The translations under genes and the position numbers were made by a program. Positions 49,205-59,924 of a stretch of 64,000 nucleotides of DNA are shown here, piece after piece. How positions within the stretch are numbered: position 1 is the first letter of the stretch; every line of letters begins with the position of its first letter. The DNA is from Diadophis punctatus similis (lineage: Eukaryota; Chordata; Lepidosauria; Squamata; Dipsadidae): contig JALIGW010000004.1 in the NCBI GenBank assembly GCA_023053685.1, positions 79,622,861 to 79,686,860 of the forward strand, in the 5' to 3' direction. The notes under the pieces were generated by a model, which worked only from the letters and a program-made list of their open reading frames with translations, searched no databases and was not told where the DNA came from.

Positions 49205-49369
49205 GGTATAGGATCTCCTCCTTGAGCAGCTCTACTCTGATTGATTGATATACTTACAACTGTAATGTAGATATCTAAGTACCGGCCAGGAGTTTGTGGC
49301 TTCTTTTGGAAAGCTATTTATGAATTCAGAGGTCCATAAAAATCTCCATTCTTTAAAACTAGTGTTTAC

Positions 49370-49524
49370 CTTGAACTGCATGATCCAATGCTCCGTAGGA
49401 GTTAGGTCGTGGGTGATGGCGTAGGCCTCTCTGCCGTCATGGCTACCACACATCAGCACCCCATCAGGAGAATCACAGAATTTTTCAATGGAACAATCAT
49501 CATGGAACATCCAGAGCTCATTCA
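49370..49524 (-). CDS. RELN: RELN exon 51: reelin repeat 7 subrepeat A
   Basis: Acceptor ..CTCTTAAG precedes 49524; donor GTAAAC at 49364-49369. Two bases, then 51 codons, exit in phase 0. The peptide runs [51 protein letters not shown]. Cysteine positions agree with human reelin. The Met codon across the exon 50/51 junction (ATG) replaces human Val. Confidence 0.96.
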
Positions 49525-50095
49525 CTTAAGAGAAAAAAATATTCCAATCAGTATTTTAAAAATATTCCAGTCAGTGTTTCAAACCCCACTCGGTATTTTA
49601 AAATTAGCCCGTCTTAAAACTAAATGAGTTAATTAGGCTGTCTTAATTACTGAAAACCAGTGTCTGGATTACTAATGTATTAAGGGATTGTAACATATTA
49701 AGGGATAATGAATTGTGTTTTTATAAACACAATAGTTTAGCTAGATTCTGACATTTTAGAGGAAACCAAGCTTTGTGATAACACTATTTTCCCCTCACCC
49801 CCAATGCCTGCTTTGAGGGCTATCGACTCTTTCTATATCCCTTTATACACCTTTAAAATTGCTATCTGCTTAGAAAAAAAAAGCAAACAGTTGATGCTTT
49901 TTAAAATCACTCTGGATGATTTCTGTGGTTGATTTCTTCTTCTTATACAAATATCAAGTAAAACTGTCATCCCAGTTCTAACGTAAGGGTTGAATTTAAG
50001 TGGTATAAAATTCAACCCTTCATTTATCATTTGTAAAATTTACCTTTTTTGTTAGCGTTGTTTCCTTATATTATTTCTACCTTTTTCGCACTTCT

Positions 50096-50177
50096 GGACC
50101 TAGATTGTTGGGGGCAAGAGACTGACTCTGTAAACCACTTAGAGAGGGCTGTAAAGCGGTATATAAGTCTAAGTGTT
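50096..50177 (+). mobile_element. Sauria-type SINE, 3' part, interrupted
   Basis: CAGATTGTTGGGGGCAAGAG .. GTATATAAGTCTAAGTG. The tail GTGCTATTGCTATTGC continues at about 51352 on the far side of a solo LTR-like insertion. Confidence 0.8.
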
Positions 50178-51351
50178 GGTGTGGCCTGTCAGCCGCTGGC
50201 CCCTCCAGCAGCCGAATTAGAGGAGGAGGCAGCGTGGGAGTCAGGGTCAGCATCAAGGCAACCTGAGAGCTCCGAGGGGGAAGAGGGAATGGAGTTGGCA
50301 GAGAGAGAGAGGGAGACAGAGGTGGAGCCTGGGCCGTCCGTCAGCCCTCAGATGGAGAGTCAACAGCCCCCAGGTCTGGAGTTGGCTGATGAGGAAGAGG
50401 AGGAACAGTTGAGTCCAGTGCCTAACACGCAGATGCACAGAAGGCAGAGGAGAGGAGAGCAGTGGAAATCTATGGGCCGGACCTTGGGAAGGAAGAGCCA
50501 CTGCTGCTAGCGAAGCCCCACCCGAGCTCCGGAGATAAAAGGCAGCGGGGGGGGGGGAGATGAATAGATGCGACAGACAACTATTCATCTCCCTACCGGA
50601 CAAACTTGTTAGCCTGCTGTGAGAGAGAAACGTGCGCTCTACATGGGGCTACCCTTGAAGAGTATTCAGAGACTTCAGTTGGTGCAAAATGCGGCTGCGT
50701 GTGCTGTGGTGGGTGTGTCAAGATACACCCACGTTACACCTATACTCTGCCAGCTGCATTGGCTGCCCATCGGTCTCCGGGTACAATTCAAGGTGTTGAT
50801 CATCATCTTTAAAGCCCTACATGGCTTAGGACCAGGTTACCTTCGGGACCGCATTCTTCCTCACACTTCCCTTCGACCGGTTAGGGCCCACAGAGAGGGT
50901 CTCCTCCAGGTCCCGTCAGCCAAGCAATGCCAGCTGGTGGGCCCTAGGGGGAGGGCCTTCTCTGTGGGGGGCCCCGTGCTCTGGAACCAACTACCCGCAG
51001 AGATCCGAACTATCCCCACCCTTCTGGCCTTCCGAAAAGCCGTCAAGACATGGCTCTTCCTGCAGGCAGGGGGTTGAGACTAGTCCCATCTGAGCTCCCC
51101 CTGTATGTACGTGGGTGAATATTTCTTTTAACTTTTTAATCTTTTAAAATTGTTTTAATCGTTGTTTATTGTTCAGTGTTCTTGCACAATGTTGTACGTG
51201 CCCTGAGTCCCTCGGGAGTAGGGCGGCATAGAAGTACCAAATAATAAATAATAAATAAACTTTTTTGCCGGGGCTGCTGAGGCTCCTAATAAAGGAATCA
51301 TTGATTTCAATACAGAGGATTTGTGTTGTTTGGGGAGCTGGGTCAGAACAG
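50178..51351 (+). mobile_element. Solo LTR-like element (copy 3), interrupted by an L2-type LINE
   Basis: Starts TGGTGTGGCCTGTCAGCC and ends GGGTCAGAACA. Acidic frame with AWESGSASRQPESSEGEEGM and VEPGPSVSPQMESQQPPG; TATA-like GGAGATAAAAGGC at about 50530; AATAAAGG at about 51285. The L2-type LINE 50630-51262 sits in its second half. Confidence 0.65.
50630..51262 (+). mobile_element. L2-type LINE 3' end
   Basis: Plus frame IQRLQLVQNAAACAVVGVSR, LHWLPIGLRVQFKVLIIIFK, ALHGLGPGYLRDRI and GPVLWNQLPAEIRTIPTL are the canonical end of L2-type ORF2; tail GTCCCTCGGGAGTAGGGCGG. Frame intact over 152 codons. Confidence 0.92.
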
Positions 51352-51546
51352 TGCTATTGCTATTGCTATCTCGTATTGCTTTCTCTCTCTCTCTCTCGCT
51401 CTTTTATCTATTTCACTCTTGGACCATTTGTTTTTGTTAGTTTTTATCTTTATTTGTAAACACATTTAATAAAATATATTGGTTTTTTTAAATTTAAAAA
51501 AAAAACACTGACTCTCCCACTGATTTGCAACTATATGAAGGCTTAC

Positions 51547-51803
51547 TTGTTGTTCTGTCATCTACAAACATATCAAAAGCAATTCTGCCGGTCGGTCCCG
51601 CATCGGCGGGAGAGCGTTCGTGCTGGGGCAATGGCGCACTGCTAAAAGTATCCAGCATCACCGTCCTCTGATCCGCTGAGCCAGAGATCAATACGTTGTC
51701 AATAGCCCAATCGCTTTGATCGAGACCTTCGTGTTTAGGCTGCCACCAGCGAAAACGAGTTCCCACTCGCTTCGCGTCCGGAGGAAGCAGAATGTTCACG
51801 AAG
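51547..51803 (-). CDS. RELN: RELN exon 50: repeat 6 to repeat 7 linker with C-t cleavage site
   Basis: Acceptor ..CCATTTAG precedes 51803; donor GTAAGC at 51541-51546. One base, 85 codons, one base. Subrepeat B ends at [20 protein letters not shown], followed by the linker [18 protein letters not shown]. The SPA-DAG stretch corresponds to the C-t processing site between repeats 6 and 7 (Ala2688/Asp2689 in mammals, from memory) and is unchanged. After it comes repeat 7 subrepeat A ([14 protein letters not shown]). Confidence 0.96.
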
Positions 51804-51859
51804 CTAAATGGAAAAACATCACACGCCGCTTAATTAAATATTTTAGAAAATCACATAAA

Positions 51860-52700
51860 AGTCGTCCTTGAGTCACGGCAGTTCATTTAGTGACCATTCG
51901 AAGTTACAACGGCACTGAAAAAAGTGACATGACCCCTTTTCACTCTTATGACTGTTGGGGCATCCTTCCGAGGTTGGTAAAACGAGGACCCAGATTGTTG
52001 GGGGCAACATGCTGACTCTGTAAACCGCTTAGAGAGGGCTGTAAAGCACGGTGAAGTGGTATATAAGTGTTATTGCTCCTTCCTTCCTTCCTTCCTTCCT
52101 TCCTTCCTTCCTTCCTTCCTTCCTTCCTTCCTTCCTTCCTTCCTTCCATCCTTCTTTCCATCCTTCCTTCCTTCCTTCCTTCCTTCCTTCCTTCCTTCCT
52201 TCCTTCCTTCCTTCCTTCCTTCCTTCCCTCCTTCCTCCCTCTCTTATTCCCTTTTTCATTCTCATTCCTGGTGGTGCAGTGAGTATTGCAGGCTGACTCT
52301 GCCCACTGCCTGGAGTTCGATCCTGACCGGCTCAAGGTTGACTCAGCCTTCCGTCCTTCCGAGGTCGGTGAAATGAGGACCCAGATTGTTTGGGGGCTAA
52401 TATGCCGACTCTGTAAACTGCTTAGAGAGGGCTGTAAAGCACCGTGAAGCGGTATATAAGTGCTATTGCTATCCCCGTGGTCATGTGATCAGAATTCAGA
52501 TGGTTGCAGTGTCTTGGTGATCACATTTTGCAACCTTCTGAAAAGCAAAGTCAACGGGGAAGCCAGATCCACTTAATAACCATGTTAACAACTGCAGTGA
52601 TTCATTGAACAACGGTGGCCAGAAAGGTTGTAAAAACTCACTTAATAACTGTCTCACTTTTGGGCTCAATTCTGGTCGTGAGTCAAGGCGTATGTGTATT
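51860..52700 (-). mobile_element. Mariner-like MITE, interrupted by SINEs and (CTTC)n
   Basis: Left 51860-51960 (GTCCTTGAGTCACGGCAG, GAAGTTACAACGGCACTG) and right 52473-52700 (AAGTCAACGGGGAAGCCAGA). Between are a Sauria SINE 3' part (51961-52075), a (CTTC)n tract (52076-52246) and a second Sauria SINE (52267-52472). Confidence 0.75.
52076..52246. repeat. (CTTC)n microsatellite
   Basis: About 165 bases of CTTC with two CATC interruptions. Confidence 0.96.
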
Positions 52701-52879
52701 TATTTAGCGACCGTCCCCATGGACAACATTCCTTGGTTGATGGGATCCATAACCTGCCCAATCTGCCAGATCGAACAGGACAGGTAGAAGATGACTGGGA
52801 GAAGATTGGCCCAGCCCCAAAGCATGGTGGGGATTATTCATAGTTGAATAATTGAACCTGTAGTTCAGTTTCTCTACAT

Positions 52880-53787
52880 CAGAGGTGTGAAACTCAGCTT
52901 AATTGAGGGGCTGCATCAAGGCTGTGGTTGACCTTGGGGGGCGTGGCTGACTGGATGGGTGTGGCCGACTGAGTGGACGTGGCCATCTTGACGCCACTCC
53001 CCAAACTGCTGGCATGTTTCCTCTTTGCATTGGGTAGATCGGACCGAAGCTATGCTGGCCTGATCTTTCCTCTTTGCTCTGGGTAGACCAGGACGGCCCC
53101 ACGGCAGGGGCGGGTTTCTAATTTTTTTACTACCACTCTGTGGGCGTGGCTTATTTTGTGGGTGTGGCTTGCCAGCCATGTGACTGGGTGGGTGTGGGCC
53201 TTGGGAGCTTGGCATCGGCCGGAGAAGCGGGGGGGGCATTGCCCACCAGCAACGCAGCCCCCCGCAGCGGGAGCAGAAAGACTGGGGCAGCGGTTCTTCT
53301 AGGAGGCTCCGTCCGGCCTGAATGCTTCTCCCCATTCGATGATCCTAGGCTCCTGCCGCCCGTTCCCCCTCCCCTCAGCAGCTCGAGAAGCCTCAAACGT
53401 GCGAAAATGCCTGTGATCATCACCGCACGTTCGTGGCTTCTCAGACTGCTGAAGGGTGGGGAACTGAGATAGGTCCTGCTGCCCGTTCTTTCAGCGTCTC
53501 ACGCACTCCCTCAGCCATCCTCCCCTGCTTGGACTCACTGTGGGGTAGGAAGGCAGCGCATGCGCAGTGCCAGAAGCTCGGCTTCTGGGCATGCGCAGAA
53601 GAAAATTTTAAAAAAAATTAAAAAATTAATTTTTAAAAAACAAAAAAATACTGTGACATCACCAGCGGGCCGCTACCGGTGCTATAGAGTGGACCGCACT
53701 GGTAGGAACCCACCACTGCCCCACGGGCCAGTTCCGACCACATTGTGGGCCAGATCCAGCCCGCGGGCCTTGAGTTTGACACCCCTG
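52880..53787 (-). mobile_element. hAT-like element, family A, containing a nested family B copy
   Basis: Ends CAGAGGTGTGAAACTC and GAGTTTGACACCCCTG; perfect 8-bp target CTCTACAT (52872-52879, 53788-53795). A complete family B element with its own duplication lies inside at 53105-53718. Confidence 0.93.
53105..53718 (+). mobile_element. hAT-like element, family B long form, nested
   Basis: Perfect 8-bp target CCCCACGG (53097-53104, 53719-53726). Ends CAGGGGCGGGTTTCTAA and TAGGAACCCACCACTG. Opposite orientation to 44629-45269. Confidence 0.93.
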
Positions 53788-54052
53788 CTCTACATGAACA
53801 CGGTTATTGTGCTGACTTTAAGGATATGGAAGACCTTATTTTAACTACAGAATAGCTATAAGGATGTTATTCCTAAATTAAGCCTCGGTAAAGGAGCAAG
53901 GATACATCTGAACAACAACAAAAACCCTATGAGTTTTGAAACGCTAGAATTTCCATTCTTAGGTAAAGACTGCTCTTAGTTCAGTTTATTCATACTGACA
54001 GGATACGTTTTTAGGAGTTATCTCAGCAGGCCACGCGAGCATAGCTTATTAC

Positions 54053-54246
54053 CCAGGCTTGCTGAACTGGTCGTAAAATATTTCCATCAAAAGCGTCCAT
54101 GTAATGCCACCATTCGGGGAGTATTCCAGGAGAACCCCTTGATTACGATTGTTGGGGCTGATCAGACATCCGTACATGAAATAAAACTGAATGAATTCTG
54201 CCTTGGTTAGGTTGAGATCCACTGTCACAAGCAAACGGCTGCATCC
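54053..54246 (-). CDS. RELN: RELN exon 49: reelin repeat 6 subrepeat B
   Basis: Acceptor ..TTTTCTAAG precedes 54246; donor GTAATA at 54047-54052. Enters in phase 0 ([20 protein letters not shown]) and exits with two bases of a Gly codon after YDQFSKPG. Contains the Asp-box-like block [12 protein letters not shown]. 64 codons plus 2 bases. Confidence 0.96.
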
Positions 54247-54329
54247 CTTAGAAAAGAAGGAAAAAAAATTGAGAGCGCGAAGGGGAAAAAAGAAGAATCA
54301 GTTTAGTATTGTTAATTGATATGCTTAGA

Positions 54330-54570
54330 AGAGTGGTGCGGTGGCCTAGAGGTGGAGCTCTCGCCTCACAATCAGGAGGCTGTGAGTTCGATCCTAGGTA
54401 GAGGCAGATATTTCTCTCTCTGGGCGTAGTGAGAATATATCTGCTGAACAAAACTCCACATTGGCGACAGGAAAGGTATCCGGCCAGTAAATATTCAACT
54501 CCATTCAGTTGCCCAGACTCCACCCCCCACAAGGGATTATGGGGTCGTTAAAAGATGATGAATTGATATG
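54330..54570 (+). mobile_element. tRNA-derived SINE (second family)
   Basis: GTGGCCTAGAGGTGGAGCTC, B-box GAGTTCGATCCTAGG, ATTTCTCTCTCTGGGC. About 85 bases upstream of exon 49 in transcript sense. Confidence 0.78.
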
Positions 54571-54834
54571 CTTAGAAGAGAAGGACCAAGGTTAATTTTT
54601 TTTCCTCTAAAAAAAAAGGCAAAACGAGGATTAAGAGGTTTATTAATAGGGCTATGAATTGCTTTTGGCGAAGTTCAAAATAGGTTCTTTGGCGCAGATA
54701 AGAGCAGCACAAGGATTTCACCTCTTTGCAGCCCTTTAAAGCAGCCACATATTTTTTTTCTAAGTTATTTGGCAGCTGAAGTGGTTGGTGGTGCAATCCC
54801 ACGAAAACCAAATGTGCATTTTTTCCCTAGAAGG

Positions 54835-55330
54835 CAACTGACCTTTTTTGTTTTATTCCCCCCTTTGGAAATCTTTTGCTTCTCATCCAGGAAGATTTTT
54901 CAGACTGGTGGGGAATGGAAGGATTTATCTTCTGCTAAATGAGTGTTAACAACCTGCTTTCCTGCTTGAGCGTGGGGTTGGACTAGAAGACCTCCGAGGT
55001 CCCTTCCAACCCTGTTATTCTAACCAGGATGGCTACAAGGAACATAAATCGCTCCATTCCTCACCAGTCAATTAGAACTGAACAAGCTTCTTGGATTAAA
55101 AGCGAAATGTTTTCAAAGGAAACCCCACCCCCACACAAGAATGTCTAGATGCCTTGGGGGGGGGGAGGGAAAAGCACCTTGGGGACAACCATGACCTGGA
55201 TGATAGAGAATCTCCATAGAAAATTATATGAAAAGATACAGGTGCTTCCAACAACTACAGGCAGGTGTTATCTTTGCTACCCTGAATGCTCAAAACCACT
55301 TGTACCAAAGCCAAATGTTGCACAGCCCTA
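54835..55330. mobile_element. Decayed palindromic element with CR1 tail inside
   Basis: Left CTTTTGCTTCTCATCCAGG, right GAACAAGCTTCTTGGATTAA and ATGACCTGGATGATAGAGAA match the family at 61371. A CR1 3' tail (54950-55025, GGACTAGAAGACCTCCGAGG) interrupts it. Confidence 0.6.
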
Positions 55331-55390
55331 ATTATTAATAAACAGGAGAAGATTCTCCTGAAGAGCTCTAGATACTCCCACTGTCAAGAT

Positions 55391-56023
55391 GTAGAATAGA
55401 ATAGAATAGAATAGAATAGAATAGAATAGAATAGAATAGAATAGAATAGAATAGAATAGAATAGAATAGAATAGAACAGAATGTAGAGTAGAGTAGAGTA
55501 GTTTAGAGTAGAGGAAGGATAGAATAGAATAGAATAGAATAGAATAGAATAGAATAGAATAGAATAGAATAGAATAGAATAGAATAGAATAGAATAGAAT
55601 AGAATAGAATAGAACAGAATGTAGAGTAGAGTAGAGTAGTTTAGAGTAGAGGAAGGATAGAATAGAATAGAATAGAATAGAATAGAATAGAATAGAATAG
55701 AATAGAATAGAATAGAATAGAATAGAATAGAATGTAGAGTAGAGTAGAGTAGTTTAGAGTAGAGGAAGGATAGAATAGAATAGAATAGAATAGAATAGAA
55801 TAGAATAGAATAGAATAGAATAGAATAGAATAGAATAGAATAGAACAGAACAGAATAGAACAGAATAGAACAGAATGTAGAGTAGAGTAGAGTAGTTTAG
55901 AGTAGAGGAAGGATAGAATAGAATAGAATAGAATAGAATAGAATAGAATAGAATAGAATAGAATAGAATAGAATAGAATAGAATAGAATAGAATAGAATA
56001 GAATAGAATAGAATAGAATAGAA
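55391..56023. repeat. (AATAG)n array with higher-order units
   Basis: AATAG/ATAGA repeats broken four times by the same GAATGTAGAGTAGAGTAGAG .. AGTTTAGAGTAGAGGAAGGA block, giving a higher-order period of roughly 115-145 bases. Confidence 0.96.
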
Positions 56024-56200
56024 TTCTTTATTGGCCAAGTGTGATTGGACACACAAGGAATTTGTCTTTGGTGCATATGCTCTCAATATACATAAAAGAA
56101 AAGATGCATTTGTCAAGAATCATGAGGTACAACACTTAATGATGATCATAAGGTACAAATGAGCAATCAGGAAACAATCAATGTAGCTGCCTAGATGATG
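56024..56200 (-). mobile_element. Probable Snake1/L3 CR1 3' end
   Basis: ATTCTTTATTGGCCAAGTGT, GGAATTTGTCTTTGGTGCAT, CATGAGGTACAACACTTAAT. I recall this text as the conserved 3' end of a snake CR1-L3 LINE whose tail is AATAG. The adjoining array fits. Confidence 0.65.
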
Positions 56201-56478
56201 TTGAACTATACTTCCCAGCATCCCTGATTCTTGGTGGCAATTTCAACATGGATGTCAGCCCATCAAAGTAAGCTAGGACAAAAAATGTGTCGTAGGAATG
56301 CCCTTTAATATAGCATGGTCAAATAAGAGAATTCTCTGTGTCCTATTCAACATTTCCTTACATAATCCTACCAACCCTCATGACTGCTTATTCTTGATTA
56401 GTTAAGCAGATAATTCATATAACATTCCATTCAGTGCTGGAAACTGTCAAGAGTTGTTTCGTTGTGAGATTGGCAGCA

Positions 56479-56572
56479 AATTCATTCATTCATTCATTCA
56501 TTCATTCATTCATTCATTCATTCATTCATTCATTCATTCATTCATTCATTCATTCATTCATTCATTCATTCA
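56479..56572. repeat. (ATTC)n microsatellite
   Basis: About 94 bases of ATTC. Confidence 0.97.
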
Positions 56573-56927
56573 AGGTTTCCAGCAGAATGTATGATTGCAG
56601 TGACACAATTTGGTTTCTCAAAAGTTGTTTCCCCAATCATTAATGGTTTATTAATTTATTTGTATCCCACTTTTATTATTTTTACAAACAACTCAAGGGA
56701 GTGAACATATTCAACACAACTTCCTCCTCCTATTTTCCTCATAACAATCCTGGACGGTAGGTTGGGATGAGAGAGGATTACTGGCCCAAGGTCACCCAGC
56801 TGGCTTTCACGGCTAAGGCGGGACTAGAACTCACAGTCTCCTGATGATTGGTCCAAAGTCACCCAGCTGGCTTTCATGGCTAAGAACTCACCTCTTGCTT
56901 TTTATCCTGGTGCCTTAACCACTAGAC

Positions 56928-57554
56928 CAGTGATGGTTAACCTTTTTGGTGCCGAGTGCCCAAAGCGCGCGTGCGCCTGTGAATGCACACGCGTGTGCCC
57001 CAATCCCCAAAATTCAATGTGAGCGCCCCCTGCGGATGCGCCCCACTCCCGCACATGCGCGTGCCTTCCCTGCACAAGTGCCCACCACACAAAACGGCCC
57101 CCGTTTTGGCTTCCAGGTTGGTGCAGAAGGCTTTTCAGGCCAAAACGGGGCACGGGGGGAGGACCCGCAATCTCCACAGTTTCTCCCCCCCCCACACGTC
57201 CAGGCTTTCTCCTGCATTCCTGCCTTCTCCAATCTCCGCAGTTTCTCCCCGCGTGCCCAGGCTTTCCCCTGCATTTCTGCCACGGAGAGGCACCTGCGGA
57301 GGGTGCAACCTGCGGAGATCGGGAAAGGCATGGGCGGCAGGAATGCAGGAGAAAGATAGGGTGCGCTGGTGGGGAAACTGCGGAGATTGGTGAAGGCCCC
57401 GCCCCTGCGCATGCGCGGCAGAGACCCAAAGACCAGCTGGCCAGTGCGAGGCATGCATTTGCAGTGGAGCTGGGCTGGGGCGATGGCTGGCGTGCCCGCA
57501 GAGAGGGCTCTACGTGTCACCTGTGGCACGCGTGCCATAGGTTTGCCATCACGG
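56928..57554. mobile_element. hAT-like MITE, family C
   Basis: CAGTGATGGTTAACC at left and GGTTTGCCATCACGG at right. CACTAGAC precedes (56920-56927) and follows (57555-57562). Confidence 0.88.
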
Positions 57555-57562
57555 CACTAGAC

Positions 57563-58178
57563 TAAGGTGACCAGACATCCCGCTTTTGGCGGGACAGTCC
57601 CGCTTTTTAATAATTTGTCCCGCATCCCGCGGCATTTCAAAAAAGTCCCACTTTTTGAATTTAAATTTGTCCTGCGCACCCCTCTGCCTCCTGCCTCGCC
57701 TACCTCCTCCTGCCAGGCGGGGAGGGAGGGCAGTGAGAGGGGCAGCAGCGGTCTTGCCTGTTCGTCGCTGCAGAACCGAAGAAGCTGGTGGCGTTCGCGG
57801 CGCGGGGCTTCCCCCGCCTGCTTTCCCCGGCCGCCGGGATGCCGCCATTTGCGTTCTTTTGCCCTCTGTGCAAGCAGAACATTTTGCGCATGCGCAGAGG
57901 GCAGAAGAACGCAAATGCCAGCGTCCCGGCAGCCGGGGAAAGCGGGCGGGGGAAGCCCCGCGCCGCGAATGCCACCAGCTTCTTCGGCTCTGCGGCAACG
58001 AACAGGCAAGCCCGCACCGGTAGGAACCCACCCCCGGCTGCGATGAAGGGGGGGGGGGTTTGGGGGTGGTGCACAAAGCTGCAGGATAAGAGAGACAGAC
58101 CCCTCCCGTCTTGCTCCCCTAGAAACCCACCCCGTCAATGGTGTCCCGCTTTACAAATATTAAAATCTGGTCACCTTA
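57563..58178. mobile_element. hAT-like MITE, family D (TAAGGTGACCAGACATCC ends) with long hairpin
   Basis: Ends TAAGGTGACCAGACATCC and AAATCTGGTCACCTTA; CACTAGAC on both sides (57555-57562, 58179-58186). The interior is a GC-rich hairpin with about 115-bp arms (about 57753-57870 and 57895-58010). Confidence 0.9.
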
Positions 58179-58512
58179 CACTAGACCAAACTGGCTCTCT
58201 ATATGAAAACAACTTAAGAGTTTATAGTCCTATTCAATATAGTTCAAGAAGTTTGGAAGTTTGAATCATTATTTTTCAATTAGGTTGGGCTAATATCTTA
58301 AGGCTTTCTTTCTTTCTTTCTTTTTTAAAAGAAATATTTTAAAATATTTTGCTTTTCTATACCTACCTATGTCCAACAAATCATATTATTTACAGCAAGG
58401 CGAAGACTGTTCCAAAAACATAAACCCAAGAAAGAAAACGCAGCGATGGGGAAACGAGCCACAAGAAAGGCCTGCTGGAGATGAACAACATGCCCGAAAT
58501 CAAAATACTAAC

Positions 58513-58690
58513 CCCGCTAAAATGAAGAACCATCCCAGAAGCCACCGCACCGCAGACGGTGCTCAGTTTCCCCCCGTTGACGGTTAGCCAGTTCTGGCTG
58601 GATGGGGCACGATTGAAATTGTCTTTCAGTTGAGTGGGGAGGGACACATCTGGCTCGTCGCAGTATAACCCGCTCCAGTTTTCATCGCAC
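58513..58690 (-). CDS. RELN: RELN exon 48: end of EGF-like 6, start of repeat 6 subrepeat B
   Basis: Acceptor ..CTTTACAG precedes 58690; donor GTTAGT is at 58507-58512. One base completes a Val codon, followed by 59 codons, exit in phase 0. The peptide begins [13 protein letters not shown], the last EGF cysteines, then a subrepeat with [19 protein letters not shown] and [16 protein letters not shown]. Very close to human reelin. Confidence 0.96.
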
Positions 58691-59084
58691 CTGTAAAGAA
58701 CAGGAGACAAGAGAACCCAATTAAAAACAAATATCCAATATTTAAGGGTTTCATCAAGATGAATGGGTTTCCTCAACAGCGTTAGGCTTCCTTGGTCTCC
58801 TCTAGGAAACGTCTTGGAGAACTTGCATAGTTCTATCTTCCTGAACGCTAATTCTGTTGAAGAACCCATTGCCGAAACTATCCCACTGAAAGATTCTTGG
58901 CTTTGATGCAAAGAAGAATTATTTTTCAGACGGGCACAACCGATGAGACTGTACATCAACATTCAGCCTGTCGTTTTTCATGAGTTGAAAAATTCCTAAT
59001 GGGAATCTCAAGAGGTATGCTCCTGTTTCGGGGACAGCTTGCACAAAATTTCAATATAGTCCTGGATGGACAGATCTCCCAGAG

Positions 59085-59347
59085 CAGGGGTGTCAAACAC
59101 AAGGCCCGGGGCCCGGATCCGGCCCGCGGGGTGCTTAGATCTGGCCCACGGGGCCTCCCTGGAAACAGCAAAGGACCGGCCCGCGGTTCCTCTGCCAGCA
59201 AAAACGGAGCTCGGGAGGGCCGCGGGTTTCAAATATTTTTGAAACCCTCTCCGTTTTCACTGCAGAGGGTTGCAGGAGGCCGTCGCAGCCGGAAACGGAG
59301 TTCGGGAGCCCGTTTTCTCTGGCAGAGCGCTCGGGCCACCGCAGGCG
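59085..59347 (+). mobile_element. hAT-like MITE, family A, 5' part
   Basis: CAGGGGTGTCAAACACAAGG, GGCCCGGATCCGGCCCGCGG; runs to CACCGCAGGCGC and stops, lacking the right end. Confidence 0.85.
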
Positions 59348-59924
59348 CATAGAAAACTAATGGCAGAAAATAACCTAGCGGTCCATCAAGTCTTCCGTTT
59401 GAGTTTTTCTTTTTTAATTTATGCATTTTTTATTATTTGTTTTTATTTTTTAAAAAAAAATTTGTCGGATGATGGACATGTGTTTATCCTAAGCATGTTT
59501 AAACTCAGTTACTGACGATTGAACTGCATTGGAAGTTGGTTGCAAACTTCCGCTACTCTGTGAGAGCATACTTTTGAAGTAACTCGTTGGCAGTACTATT
59601 TTGGGGCTGCCAAGCTGCGGTCATGATAAGCTGGTAGAAGATGTGGTGTGGAAATTAAGAAAATTAGGGAAAGATAATGGGCACCTGAAATTAGCAGTCG
59701 ATTGCAGGTGGTTAAGGAAGAACAAAGCAACGTTGGCAGGACTTTGTTAGCTTTATACATACATACCCACACCCAAAAATTGGCAAATAAAGTTAATACC
59801 ACTTCCAACAACAGATGAGCTGTTGGAAGTGACAATTATACAAGAAGCTAAATTAAAGGCCTTCAGAAAAACAACATGAATATGGTATGGCAGATTTTAA
59901 AAATTGCAGCCAGATTTGAGAATA
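59348..59924. other. RELN intron 47, unrecognised
   Basis: No coding or repeat family identified. A short hairpin-like pair lies near 59790-59830 (CACTTCCAACAACAG and CTGTTGGAAGTG). Confidence 0.4.

Larger units (their letters stand above)
47905..49235 (+). mobile_element. CR1 LINE 3' end split into three by two insertions
   Basis: Pieces 47905-48028, 48420-48549 and 49205-49235 read continuously as CR1 (GCCACAAAGAGGAGG .. GTGGAACAGCTTGAC .. GGTATAGGATCTCC). The gaps hold a Sauria SINE with microsatellite and a family C hAT-like element. Confidence 0.85.
56655..58200 (-). mobile_element. tRNA-derived SINE (two 67-bp units) hosting two hAT-like insertions
   Basis: SINE text TTTATTATTTTTACAAACAA .. 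CCTTAACCACTAGAC is interrupted at 56928 and ends with CAAACTGG after 58186. TGGCCCAAG at 56782 and TGGTCCAAAG at 56849 are 67 bases apart. Confidence 0.88.

Noticed and set aside
50619..51077. 152-codon plus-strand frame as a host gene
   Set aside because: Typical L2-type ORF2 C-terminus with LINE tail; nested in a solo LTR-like element.
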